Shown here: positions 45,561 to 53,605 of the stretch, one piece after another | Position numbering within the stretch: position 1 is the first letter of the stretch | Layout of the letters: the number at the start of each line of letters is the position of its first letter | NCBI GenBank assembly: GCA_025931335.1 | Contig: JAICNG010000015.1 | Location: 1-54,632, forward strand | Origin: Gemmatimonadaceae bacterium | GTDB lineage: Bacteria; Gemmatimonadota; Gemmatimonadetes; Gemmatimonadales; Gemmatimonadaceae | Direction: 5' to 3' | Length of the DNA: 54,632 bases | Translations under genes and position numbers: made by a program | The notes under the pieces: generated by a model | What the model was told of the DNA's origin: nothing | What the model saw: only the letters and a program-made list of their open reading frames with translations | The model's database searches: none

Positions 45561-46394
45561 TCAGGCGGCTGGCAGAAAGGCCAGCGTCCCGTTGGGCACC
45601 CGTCCCCGCTCCACCAACCGTCCGAAGAAGGTCGTCAGGCCGGCGAGGTGCGGATACGAGAGCCCGTAATCGAGTCCCGTGAGGTACTCGAGACAGTGAT
45701 TCTCGGCGACGCCCGTGTGCGCGGCCGCCTGCCGAGCCAGCTCGTCGAGGTGTGCGAGTCCCCAATCGCGCGACTCGATCAGCGCGGCGTGAATGGCGAG
45801 CGCCTCCTTCACCGGAGTCGAGCGAAGCGCCACCCACACCGCGAAGACGAACGGGAGGCCCGTCCACCGCTTCCACATCGCGCCGAGGTCGTACACGTGC
45901 GGATAGCGAGGCGCTCCGGCCGCGCCCGCGCCCAGAAGGAGGGCCGCGTCGCCAATGACGAGCCGCGCGTCATGCTCCTCCCGCTCGAAGCGGCGGACGT
46001 CGCTGAGCTCGGCATCGCCGGGCACGAATCGCGGCGCGCACCGCCAGACGTTCTCGAACAGCAGCTCCAGCAGCGCCACGCTGGTCATGGAGCTGCGGCT
46101 CACGAGCACCTGGCGCCCGCCCAGCTCCTCGGCGGGGTGCTGCGAAAAGAGCATGACACTGCGCACCGGCCCGTCGCACGACACCGCGAGGTCGGGCAGC
46201 AGCACGTAGCGGCTGGAGTCGCGGGCGTACTCGACCGCAGACACGACGCTGATGTCGAGATCGCCGCGCGCGATCCGGGCATTCAGCTCCGATGGCGTTC
46301 CATTGACGAGCGTCGCATCGAGCGTCACGACGCCCCGGTCGATGGCGCCGTACACCGGATAGCAGTTGATGTACGGAATGCGACCCACGCGCAT
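45561..46394 (-). CDS. mqnA: Chorismate dehydratase MqnA
   Basis: MqnA converts chorismate to 3-enolpyruvyl-benzoate, the first step of the futalosine pathway. The 277-residue protein has 'RVGRIPYINCYPVYGAID' at the N-terminus, 'LVNGTPSELNARIARGDLDISVVSAVEYA' and 'ARLVIGDAALLL', with 'GLPFVFAVWVAL' later, matching the periplasmic-binding-protein-like fold of MqnA. ATG 46394 is one base from the mqnE stop. Confidence 0.94.
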   Translation of the reverse strand: MRVGRIPYINCYPVYGAIDRGVVTLDATLVNGTPSELNARIARGDLDISVVSAVEYARDSSRYVLLPDLAVSCDGPVRSVMLFSQHPAEELGGRQVLVSRSSMTSVALLELLFENVWRCAPRFVPGDAELSDVRRFEREEHDARLVIGDAALLLGAGAAGAPRYPHVYDLGAMWKRWTGLPFVFAVWVALRSTPVKEALAIHAALIESRDWGLAHLDELARQAAAHTGVAENHCLEYLTGLDYGLSYPHLAGLTTFFGRLVERGRVPNGTLAFLPAA

Positions 46395-46395
46395 G

Positions 46396-47559
46396 CTAGG
46401 CGGCCTCGGCGGTGGGCGGCGGGTCGAAGCGCCGCAGCTCGCGATAGAACGAATCACGCTCGACCGGGACCTTCCCCGCGCCGCGAATGAGGCGCACGAG
46501 CTCGTCGAGCGGTATGCTCTCGGGAGTGTGCGCGCCCGCCTCGTGATAGATCTTCTCGCGCACGACCGTGCCTTCGAGGTCGTTGACGCCGAAGGACAAG
46601 GCGACCTGCGACAGCGCGGTCGTGACCATGATCCAGTGCGTCTTCACGTGCGCGATGTTGTCGAGGTACAGGCGTCCGACGGCGAGGTTTCTCAGGTCGT
46701 CGAAGCCGGTCGTCGCGGTGCCGGCGCGACCGAGCCGATCGCCCAGCTCGTTGTGATCGGGGTGATACGCGAGCGGGATGTAGGCGAGGAAGCCGCCGGT
46801 TTCATCCTGGAGCTCGCGCAGCATCGTGAGATGCGCGATGCGGTCCTCGATCGACTCCACGTGCCCGTACAGCATCGTGCAGTTCGAGCGAATGCCCATC
46901 CGATGCGCGACGCGATGGACCTCGATCCAGTCCTCGGCGGCGAGCTTCTTCTCGGCGATCGTCGCGCGAACGCCCTCGCTGAAGACTTCGGCGCCCCCGC
47001 CCGGCATGGTATCGAGCCCTGCCTCGCGAAGTGCCGCCAGCACGTCGCCGATCGACATCTTCTCGATGCGCGCGATGTGGGCGATTTCCACCGCCGTGAG
47101 CGCCTTGATGTGCACCTCGGGGTGACGCTCCTTGAGACCGCGGAACATCTCGGCGTAGTACGCGAGGCCCGCCTGCATGTCGAGCCCGCCGACGATGTGA
47201 AACTCGCGCACGTACGGATTCGCTGCCGCCTCGGCGTACGCCTGCTCCATGGTATAGCGGTAAGCCCCGTCTTCCTTCGGCAGGCGCGCATAGGAGCAAA
47301 ACACGCACGTCTTGCGAAGAATGCAGACGTTCGTGGGGTTGATGTGCTGGTTCGCCGCGAAATACACTTGATCGCCGTGCAGCGAGCGGTTGGCGGTGTC
47401 GGCCAGCACGCCCACGCCCTGCAGATCGGGCGTGCGGAACAGGTACGCTCCCTCATCCGGCGAGAGGCGGTCGCCTGCCGCAACCTTGTCGGCGATGGGT
47501 TGCAGCGCCGGGTCGCGCAGCAGCGCTCGGTTGATGTCGCGGCCCGAGGCGGCGCTCAT
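46396..47559 (-). CDS. mqnE: Aminofutalosine synthase MqnE
   Basis: MqnE joins 3-enolpyruvyl-benzoate with the adenosyl group of SAM. The 387-residue protein has 'NQHINPTNVCILRKTCVFCSYA' type cluster (CxxxxxCxxC near residue 78-88), 'FHIVGGLDMQAGLAYYAEM', 'GLDTMPGGGAEVFSEGVR', 'MLYGHVESIEDRI' and 'AYIPLAYHPDHN'. ATG 47559 overlaps the fabF stop (ATGA), coupling quinone and fatty-acid genes. Confidence 0.95.
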   Translation of the reverse strand: MSAASGRDINRALLRDPALQPIADKVAAGDRLSPDEGAYLFRTPDLQGVGVLADTANRSLHGDQVYFAANQHINPTNVCILRKTCVFCSYARLPKEDGAYRYTMEQAYAEAAANPYVREFHIVGGLDMQAGLAYYAEMFRGLKERHPEVHIKALTAVEIAHIARIEKMSIGDVLAALREAGLDTMPGGGAEVFSEGVRATIAEKKLAAEDWIEVHRVAHRMGIRSNCTMLYGHVESIEDRIAHLTMLRELQDETGGFLAYIPLAYHPDHNELGDRLGRAGTATTGFDDLRNLAVGRLYLDNIAHVKTHWIMVTTALSQVALSFGVNDLEGTVVREKIYHEAGAHTPESIPLDELVRLIRGAGKVPVERDSFYRELRRFDPPPTAEAA

Positions 47560-48800
47560 TCGGAGAAGCGACGCACGGCGAGCGTCACGTTGTGGCCGCC
47601 GAACCCAAAGCTGTTGCTCAGCGCCGCCGTGACGGCGCGAGACGCGGCCGCATTCGGCGTGTAGTTGAGATCGCACTCCGGATCGGGCGTCTCGTAGTTG
47701 ATCGTCGGCGGGATCATGCTCTCGCACACGGCAAGCGAGCTGAAGATGAACTCCACGGCGCCGGCGGCGCCGAGCATGTGTCCGGTCGCCGACTTGGTCG
47801 AGCTGACGTTGAGCTGCCTCGCGTGGTCGTTGAACACCGCCTTGATCGCCTTCGTCTCATTGAGATCGTTGGCCGGCGTGCTCGTGCCGTGGGCGTTGAT
47901 GTATTGTACATCGCTCGGCTTCAGGCCGGCGTCCTGCATCGCCCGCCGCATGGCGCGCTGCGCGCCTTCGCCATCGGGGGCCGGCGCGGTGAGGTGATAG
48001 GCATCCCCGGTGGCGCCGTAGCCGACGATCTCGGCATAGATCCGCGCGCCGCGCGACCGGGCGTGCTCGAGCTCTTCGAGGACGACAACCCCCGATCCTT
48101 CCCCCATGACGAATCCGTCTCGCGTGGCGTCGAAGGGGCGGGAGGCCGTTTCCGGCGTGTCGTTGCGCTCGGACAGGGCCTTCATGTTGGCGAAGCCACC
48201 GATGGCCATGGGCGTCACCGTCGCCTCGGCGCCGCCACTCAGGATGATGTCGGCATCCCCGTACTGGATCATCCGGAACGCGTCGCCGATGGCGTGAGCG
48301 CTCGTGGCGCACGCCGAGACGGTCGCGTAATTGGGGCCCTTGGCGTTGAAGCGCATCGACACGATCCCCGCGGCGATGTCGGCGATGAACATCGGGATGA
48401 AGAAGGGCGAGATCTTCGAGGGTCCTCGCTCCTTGTACACGTCGTGCTGCTCCTCGAACGACCGCAGGCCCCCGATCCCGCTGCCGATGATGACGCCGGT
48501 CCGCTCGGGATCGTAGCCATTGCCCTCGCCGAATCCGGCATCCTGCATGGCCTGGACGGCGGCGGCCACGGCGTACTGCGTGTAGGGATCGGCGCGCTTC
48601 GCTTCCTTCCGGTCCATGAACACGACCGGATCGAACCCCTTCACCTCGGCGGCGAACCGCACCGGGAATTTCGCCGGATCGAACTTCGTGATCGGTCCCG
48701 CCCCCGACTTTCCCGCCAGGAGGGAACGCCAAGTCGTCGCCACGTCGTTGCCGACAGGCGTGAGGCATCCGAACCCCGTGACGACGACCCGACGTCGCAT
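47556..48800 (-). CDS. fabF: 3-oxoacyl-ACP synthase II
   Basis: FabF elongates acyl-ACP with malonyl-ACP. The 414-residue protein has the catalytic Cys in 'VSACATSAHAIGDAF' (about 163), 'INAHGTSTPANDLNE' (first His, about 304) and 'TKSATGHMLGAAGAVEF' (second His, about 340), with 'SNSFGFGGHNV' near the end. ATG 48800 shares one base with the acpP stop. Confidence 0.97.
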   Translation of the reverse strand: MRRRVVVTGFGCLTPVGNDVATTWRSLLAGKSGAGPITKFDPAKFPVRFAAEVKGFDPVVFMDRKEAKRADPYTQYAVAAAVQAMQDAGFGEGNGYDPERTGVIIGSGIGGLRSFEEQHDVYKERGPSKISPFFIPMFIADIAAGIVSMRFNAKGPNYATVSACATSAHAIGDAFRMIQYGDADIILSGGAEATVTPMAIGGFANMKALSERNDTPETASRPFDATRDGFVMGEGSGVVVLEELEHARSRGARIYAEIVGYGATGDAYHLTAPAPDGEGAQRAMRRAMQDAGLKPSDVQYINAHGTSTPANDLNETKAIKAVFNDHARQLNVSSTKSATGHMLGAAGAVEFIFSSLAVCESMIPPTINYETPDPECDLNYTPNAAASRAVTAALSNSFGFGGHNVTLAVRRFSE

Positions 48801-49039
48801 CAGCCCTTTACCTTCTCCCGGAGGTAATTCATCGCATCGCCCACGGTGCGCATCTTCTCCGCGTCCTCGTCGGGGATGTCGATGTTGAATTCCTTCTCGA
48901 ACGCCATCACGAGCTCGACGGTATCCAGACTGTCGGCGCCGAGATCTTCCATGAAGCTCGCTTCATTGGTGAGCTTCTCGCGCTCGACTCCAAGCTCCTC
49001 TACGATGATGTCCTTGACCTTGTCCTGGAGATCGGGCAT
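48800..49039 (-). CDS. acpP: Acyl carrier protein
   Basis: The 79-residue acidic protein has the phosphopantetheine site '[21 protein letters not shown]' (Ser of DSL about residue 38). It carries acyl groups for FabF, FabG, PlsX and others. ATG 49039 has AGGAG about nine bases upstream; a short GGAG/CTCC palindrome lies across this ribosome site. Frames starting further upstream cross the heptad repeat and are not plausible. Confidence 0.97.
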   Translation of the reverse strand: MPDLQDKVKDIIVEELGVEREKLTNEASFMEDLGADSLDTVELVMAFEKEFNIDIPDEDAEKMRTVGDAMNYLREKVKG

Positions 49040-49073
49040 TGGAGGTGACTCCTCACGGGTTGAAGGTACGATC

Positions 49074-49108
49074 CGATTGCGGATTGCGGACTCCGGACTG
49101 CGCAATCC
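49074..49108 (-). repeat. Degenerate 7-base tandem repeat and hairpin upstream of acpP
   Basis: On the + strand CGATTGC, GGATTGC, GGACTCC, GGACTGC and GCAATCC follow one another from 49074 to 49108. GGATTGCG (49081-49088) pairs with CGCAATCC (49101-49108), so the leader of acpP can fold. It fills most of the 78-base fabG-acpP gap, by far the longest within the fab operon. Confidence 0.55.
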
Positions 49109-49117
49109 CTCTTAAAC

Positions 49118-49855
49118 TTACATCACCATGCCACCGTCCACCACGAACACCTGCCCCGTGATGTACGCGGCATGCTCGGACGCGAGAAAGGCCGCGACGC
49201 CGGCGATGTCCTTGGGTGTCCCCAGCCGCTCGAGCGGGATCTGCGCGCTGAGCGCCGCCCGGGCCTCGGCGGTCAACGCCGACGTCATGTCGGTCTCGAT
49301 GAAGCCCGGGGCGATGACGTTCGCCAGGATGTTGCGCGACGCGAACTCCTTTGCGACCGACTTCGTGAATCCGATCAATCCCGCCTTGCTCGCTGCGTAG
49401 TTGGACTGCCCCTTGTTCCCAATGAGGCCGACGACGCTCGAGATGTTGATGATGCGTCCCCATCGGCGCTTCATCATGCCACGTGCCGCGGCGCGCACCG
49501 ATGCGAATGCGCCCCGGAGGTTCGCGGTGAGCACCGCATCCCAATCGTCATCCTTGAGGCGGAGGAGGATGTTGTCCCTGGTGAGCCCGGCATTGTTGAC
49601 GAGAATGTCGAGCGATCCGAAATCGCGTTCGACGGATTCGATGAGCGTCGTCACCTGACCGGTGTCGGCGACATCGGCGGCATAGCCGCGCGACTCACCG
49701 CCGATCACCCCCGCCACCTCCGACGCCCGGCCGCCATCGCGTCCCACGATGGCAACGCGTGCGCCGCACCCCGCCATGGTGGCCGCGATCTCGCGCCCGA
49801 TGCCGCGTGTACTGCCCGTGACGAGCGCGACGCGGCCGCTCAGGTCAATTCGCAT
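49118..49855 (-). CDS. fabG: 3-oxoacyl-ACP reductase
   Basis: FabG reduces 3-oxoacyl-ACP with NADPH. The 245-residue SDR protein has 'VALVTGSTRGIGREIAATMA' (cofactor motif, about 10-29), 'LVNNAGLTRDNILLRLKDDDWD', catalytic 'NISSVVGLIGNKGQSNYAASKAG' type Ser-Tyr-Lys (about 136-159), and 'VFVVDGGMVM' at the end. ATG 49855 shares one base with the fabD stop (TGATG). Confidence 0.97.
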   Translation of the reverse strand: MRIDLSGRVALVTGSTRGIGREIAATMAGCGARVAIVGRDGGRASEVAGVIGGESRGYAADVADTGQVTTLIESVERDFGSLDILVNNAGLTRDNILLRLKDDDWDAVLTANLRGAFASVRAAARGMMKRRWGRIINISSVVGLIGNKGQSNYAASKAGLIGFTKSVAKEFASRNILANVIAPGFIETDMTSALTAEARAALSAQIPLERLGTPKDIAGVAAFLASEHAAYITGQVFVVDGGMVM

Positions 49856-50793
49856 CAGCTCACCATCTGCAAGAGCTGTTCGACTTCCGCCGCGGTCCCG
49901 CAGGTGGCGGATTGGACGTGCGGCGTGATGCGCCTGGTGAGATTCGTGAGCACGTTCCCTGGTCCCATCTCCACGAAGAGGGCGTCGGGGTGCGCGGCGG
50001 CGAGACCCCGGACCACGTTCGTCCACCGTACCGGCGAGGTCAGCTGCTCGAGCAGCAGGCGTCGCGCGTCGCTCACCTGCGTGACCGCCTGCCCGCTGAC
50101 GTTGCTGAACACCGGAAAGGCGGGCGCCCTGAACTCCACGTCGTGCAGCGCCTGCGACAATCCGTCACGCGCCACGTCCATCAGCGGCGAATGGAACGCG
50201 CCGCTGACCTTGAGGCGCACCGCACGCTTCGCGCCTAGCTCCTTCGCCAGCTCCATGGCGCGTTCGACCGCCGCGATCTCGCCGGAGATCACGAGCTGCT
50301 CGGGCGTATTGTAGTTCGCCGGAACCACGCAGGCGCCGTCAACCGAGGCGCGCCGGCACGCGTCCTCGACCTTCGCTTCATCGAGGCCGAGAATCGCCGC
50401 CATCGTCCCGGGGCGCTTGAGGCCGCTATCGTGCATGAGCTCCCCGCGTCGCCGAATGAGCATCGCGGCGTCGCCGAGGGCGAGGGACCCGGCTGCGTGG
50501 TACGCCGTGAACTCGCCCAGGGAATGGCCGGCGGCCGCACGAACGCGCGGAGCGATCCGCTCCCTGGTCATCGCCCAGACTGCGGCCCCATGTGCGAGCA
50601 AGGCGGGTTGCGCATTCTGCGTTGCCGTCAGCTGATCCTCGGGCCCATCGAAGGCGAGGGATGAGAGCGACACGCCAAGTGCCCCGTCCACCAGGTCGAA
50701 AACGCGGCGCGCGTGTGCCGACGTGTTCGCGAGGTCCTTGGCCATCCCCGGCTTCTGAGATCCCTGCCCAGGGAAGAGGAGCACGACGTCCAT
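49855..50793 (-). CDS. fabD: Malonyl-CoA:ACP transacylase
   Basis: FabD loads malonate on ACP. The 312-residue protein has 'LLFPGQGSQKPGMAKDL', the nucleophile serine in 'AAGHSLGEFTAYHAAG' (about residue 92), 'GAFHSPLM' (His about 201) and 'VEMGPGNVLTNLTRR'. ATG 50793 lies seven bases after the fabH stop. Confidence 0.97.
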   Translation of the reverse strand: MDVVLLFPGQGSQKPGMAKDLANTSAHARRVFDLVDGALGVSLSSLAFDGPEDQLTATQNAQPALLAHGAAVWAMTRERIAPRVRAAAGHSLGEFTAYHAAGSLALGDAAMLIRRRGELMHDSGLKRPGTMAAILGLDEAKVEDACRRASVDGACVVPANYNTPEQLVISGEIAAVERAMELAKELGAKRAVRLKVSGAFHSPLMDVARDGLSQALHDVEFRAPAFPVFSNVSGQAVTQVSDARRLLLEQLTSPVRWTNVVRGLAAAHPDALFVEMGPGNVLTNLTRRITPHVQSATCGTAAEVEQLLQMVS

Positions 50794-50800
50794 GCGCGAG

Positions 50801-51790
50801 CTAAAAGCGAACGACGGTGGAGGCCCAGGTGAAGCCGGCGCCGAAGGCGACCATCAACACCGTCGCGCCTTCGCCAATCCGTCCGGTCTCGAAGGCTTCG
50901 TCCAGCGAGATGGGTATCGAGGCCGACGACGTGTTCCCATACCGATCCACGTTCACGTACACCTTGTCCATCGAAATGCCCGCGTGTTTCGCCGTCGCCT
51001 CGATGATTCGCACGTTCGCCTGATGCGGGATGAGGAGGTCGATGTCCTTCCCGGTGAGCCGAGCGGCGTCGAGCGCCCGGTCGCACGCCTCGGCCATCGA
51101 GCGGACGGCGTGCTTGAAGACTTCGCGCCCAGCCATCTTCACGAAGTGCGAGCGATCCATGAGGATCGCCTCCGTGATCGGAACGGTCGCGCCGCCGTGA
51201 GGCCGGTAAAGCAGCTCCGCGAGCGTGCCATCGCTTCGCATGAAGCTGCTCAGGATTCCCTTGTGCTGCTTCGACCGCCGGAGTACGGTGGCTCCGGCCC
51301 CGTCCCCGAACAGCACGCACGTCGAACGATCCGTCCAGTCGACGATGGAGCTCATCTTCTCGGACGCGACCACGAGGATGGTTTCCGCGGCGCCGGTCGC
51401 GATCATCCCTTCAGCGACGCCCAGGCCGTACAGCCATCCCGAGCAGGCGGCGGAGAGGTCAAAGGCGGCGGCTCGTGTGGCGCCAAGCTCGGCCTGAATG
51501 TCGACCGCGGTCGCCGGGAGCAACCGGTCGGGTGTGGCAGTGCTGAGGAGGATGGCGTCCACCTCGCCGGCGTGCACGCCGGCTCGCTCCATCGCGATGC
51601 GTGAGGCCTCGGAGCCGAGCGAGCACGTCGTCTCGCCGTCACGGGCGATGTGCCGCTCGACGATCCCCGTACGCTCGACGATCCATTCGTGCGACGTCTC
51701 CAGCCCGATCGCCGCGAAGTCGTGATTCGTCATCACGTGCGCCGGCACGGCTCGGCCGGTGCTGACCAACTGCCCGAGTGGACGTTTCAC
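50801..51790 (-). CDS. fabH: 3-oxoacyl-ACP synthase III
   Basis: FabH starts fatty-acid synthesis from acyl-CoA and malonyl-ACP. The 329-residue protein has catalytic Cys in 'FDLSAACSGWLYGLG' (about 115), His in 'LLIPHQANVRIIEA' (about 257) and Asn in 'YGNTSSASIPI' (about 287). Start GTG 51790 overlaps plsX as GTGA and has AAGGAG just upstream. Confidence 0.97.
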   Translation of the reverse strand: MKRPLGQLVSTGRAVPAHVMTNHDFAAIGLETSHEWIVERTGIVERHIARDGETTCSLGSEASRIAMERAGVHAGEVDAILLSTATPDRLLPATAVDIQAELGATRAAAFDLSAACSGWLYGLGVAEGMIATGAAETILVVASEKMSSIVDWTDRSTCVLFGDGAGATVLRRSKQHKGILSSFMRSDGTLAELLYRPHGGATVPITEAILMDRSHFVKMAGREVFKHAVRSMAEACDRALDAARLTGKDIDLLIPHQANVRIIEATAKHAGISMDKVYVNVDRYGNTSSASIPISLDEAFETGRIGEGATVLMVAFGAGFTWASTVVRF

Positions 51791-52797
51791 GCGGTCTCCT
51801 TCCCCGTTTGCGACAGCCGCCGGCCGATGTGCTCCGTCATTCGCGACTCCACCGCGCGCAGGGCGACCAGAATGGCGTTCTTGATGGCGTTCGGTGATGA
51901 CTTGCCGTGCGAGATGATGCTCACGCCTCGCACACCGAGCAGCGGGGCGCCCCCGTGCTCGGAGTAGTCGAACTCCTTCGAGAAGGCGCGACGAAGCTGC
52001 ACGGGATCGATACCGGACCGCGCGAGCAGCGCCAGAATCATCGGTGGAACCGACTCGTAGAACTTGAGCAGGACGTTTCCCACGAATCCGTCGCAGACGA
52101 CAACATCAATCGGGCCGCGGTCGGTCGCCCCGGTGAGAATGTCGCGCCCTTCGACGTTTCCCTGGAAATTGAGGTCCGACTCCAGGAGCATCTGGTGGGC
52201 CTCCTTCACGGCCGCATTCCCCTTCTCCGCTTCCTCACCGATGCTGAGCAATCCCACCGACGGGTTGCTGCGCCCGAGAATATCCTCCGCGTACGTCGCG
52301 CCGAGGCGGGCGAACTGCACCAGCTCTTCCGAGGTGGAGTCGACGTTGGCACCCGCATCCAGCACCACGACGGGATGGTTCACCGTCGGGAAGACCGTGC
52401 CGATCGCCGGGCGGGTGAGGCCGTCGTGGAGCTTCAGAATCAACGTGGACGCCGCCATCTGGGCGCCGGTGTTCCCCGCCGAGACGAACGCGTCGGATTC
52501 CCCCGCCGCCTGGAGCTTGAGCCCTACCGCCATGGAGCTGTTCGACTTCGCGCGCAGCACGGCGGCGGGCTTGTCGGACATCTCGACGACTTGTGGGGCG
52601 TCGATGACGGTGAGGCGTTTGCGGGGTGCCTGATCGTGCGCGAGCTGGGCGGCCAGCTCGCGCTCGATGTCCTCAGTGCGCCCGACGAGTTGGAGAGAAT
52701 GAGCCGCATCGAGCTCGCCCAGCGCGAGCAACGCGCCGGCGATGGTCGCGTGAGGCGCGTGGTCGCCGCCCATGGCGTCCAGCGCGATGCGCGCCAA
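51787..52797 (-). CDS. plsX: Phosphate acyltransferase PlsX
   Basis: PlsX makes acyl-phosphate from acyl-ACP for PlsY. The 336-residue protein has 'IALDAMGGDHAPHATIAGALL' at the N-terminus, 'SAGNTGAQMAASTLILK', 'LSIGEEAEKGNAAVKEAHQML' and 'PIDVVVCDGFVGNVLLKFYE'. The start appears to be TTG at 52797, three bases after the rpmF stop and with GGGAAGG before it; the alternative ATG (at the later 'DAMGGD') would remove the conserved first strand. Confidence 0.95.
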   Translation of the reverse strand: MARIALDAMGGDHAPHATIAGALLALGELDAAHSLQLVGRTEDIERELAAQLAHDQAPRKRLTVIDAPQVVEMSDKPAAVLRAKSNSSMAVGLKLQAAGESDAFVSAGNTGAQMAASTLILKLHDGLTRPAIGTVFPTVNHPVVVLDAGANVDSTSEELVQFARLGATYAEDILGRSNPSVGLLSIGEEAEKGNAAVKEAHQMLLESDLNFQGNVEGRDILTGATDRGPIDVVVCDGFVGNVLLKFYESVPPMILALLARSGIDPVQLRRAFSKEFDYSEHGGAPLLGVRGVSIISHGKSSPNAIKNAILVALRAVESRMTEHIGRRLSQTGKETA

Positions 52798-52800
52798 GGA

Positions 52801-52983
52801 TCAGCCTTCCCTTGCCGCGACCCGCTGCTTCCCTGCGTAGAATCCGCACTCGTGACACACGCGATGCGGACGCTTCATGCTCCCGCACTTCGGGCACTGC
52901 TGCATGACGATGGCGGGCGCCGCCTTGTGTGTGTTGCGTGCGCGCTTCTTCCGCTTGCTCGTCCGTCGCTTCGGAACGGCCAT
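52801..52983 (-). CDS. rpmF: 50S ribosomal protein L32
   Basis: The 60-residue basic protein starts 'MAVPKRRTSKRKKRARNTHKA' and ends with zinc-binding 'QCPKCGSMKRPHRVCHECGFY' cysteines (CxxC...CxxC), i.e. the zinc form of L32. The gene order DUF177-rpmF-plsX-fab is widely conserved. Confidence 0.97.
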   Translation of the reverse strand: MAVPKRRTSKRKKRARNTHKAAPAIVMQQCPKCGSMKRPHRVCHECGFYAGKQRVAAREG

Positions 52984-53014
52984 GGTGAGGTAGAACTCGG
53001 TAAGAGGGTATCGC

Positions 53015-53524
53015 TCAACGGGCTTCGCCGCGAAGCCTTCGCAGCGCATCCCAGCGGGTATCGACTTCAGGTTCACACGTGCAGGCGGCCGTATTGAGAT
53101 CGGCCCCGCACCGGGCGCACAGCCCCTTGCAGTCCTCGCGACAGAGCGCGAAGGTCGGCGCGCTCAGCAGCCATTGTTCACGGATCGCCGGACGGAGATC
53201 CACTTGCTGCGCTCCGGCCGGGAGCGCGAAGACGTCGGGATCCTCGGTTTCCGCATCGTCCGTCTCGGCGAAGATGAAGTGCACATCCTCGCGCACGGGA
53301 GCGGAGAGTCCCGTGAGGCACCGGCGGCACGCACCTTCGACCACTCCCTCGATGCGACCGCTCCAGTAGTAGCGTCCGGCGCCGGCCGACGAGAGGCGAC
53401 CGGTCGCATGGACGGCCGACTCGGGCTTCGGATCTCCCTCCTGCCACACGCGGTCGTCTCTCGAGAGAAGCCCGTCGACCCGCGCGGCGTGCTCCTGCAG
53501 GGCACCAATGTCGAAGGACAGCAT
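53015..53524 (-). CDS. DUF177/YceD family protein
   Basis: A protein of about 169 residues linked in many bacteria to rpmF and 23S rRNA/large-subunit accumulation. It has 'EGACRRCLTGLSAPVREDVHFIF' (CxxC, about 67-70) and a C-terminal 'CREDCKGLCARCGADLNTAACTC' type cysteine cluster (about 127-149). It heads a very long operon. ATG 53524 begins about two bases after the predicted transcript start, so it is probably leaderless; GTG 53530 two codons earlier would lie at or before that start. Confidence 0.88.
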   Translation of the reverse strand: MLSFDIGALQEHAARVDGLLSRDDRVWQEGDPKPESAVHATGRLSSAGAGRYYWSGRIEGVVEGACRRCLTGLSAPVREDVHFIFAETDDAETEDPDVFALPAGAQQVDLRPAIREQWLLSAPTFALCREDCKGLCARCGADLNTAACTCEPEVDTRWDALRRLRGEAR

Positions 53525-53532
53525 AGCCACGA

Positions 53533-53561
53533 AAAATACCCGGGCTGTCCGAGTGGGTCAA
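53533..53561 (-). promoter_or_regulatory. Strong sigma-70-type promoter of the rpmF-plsX-fab-mqn operon
   Basis: On the minus strand TTGACC (53561-53556) and TATTTT (53538-53533) are exactly 17 bases apart, five and four of six consensus matches. Transcription would start near 53526, two bases before the DUF177 ATG. This is the best promoter match in the window. Confidence 0.7.
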
Positions 53562-53605
53562 GTCAGCGAGTGGCAGCAAGTTACCGACGAACATCCCCCC
53601 ACGCG

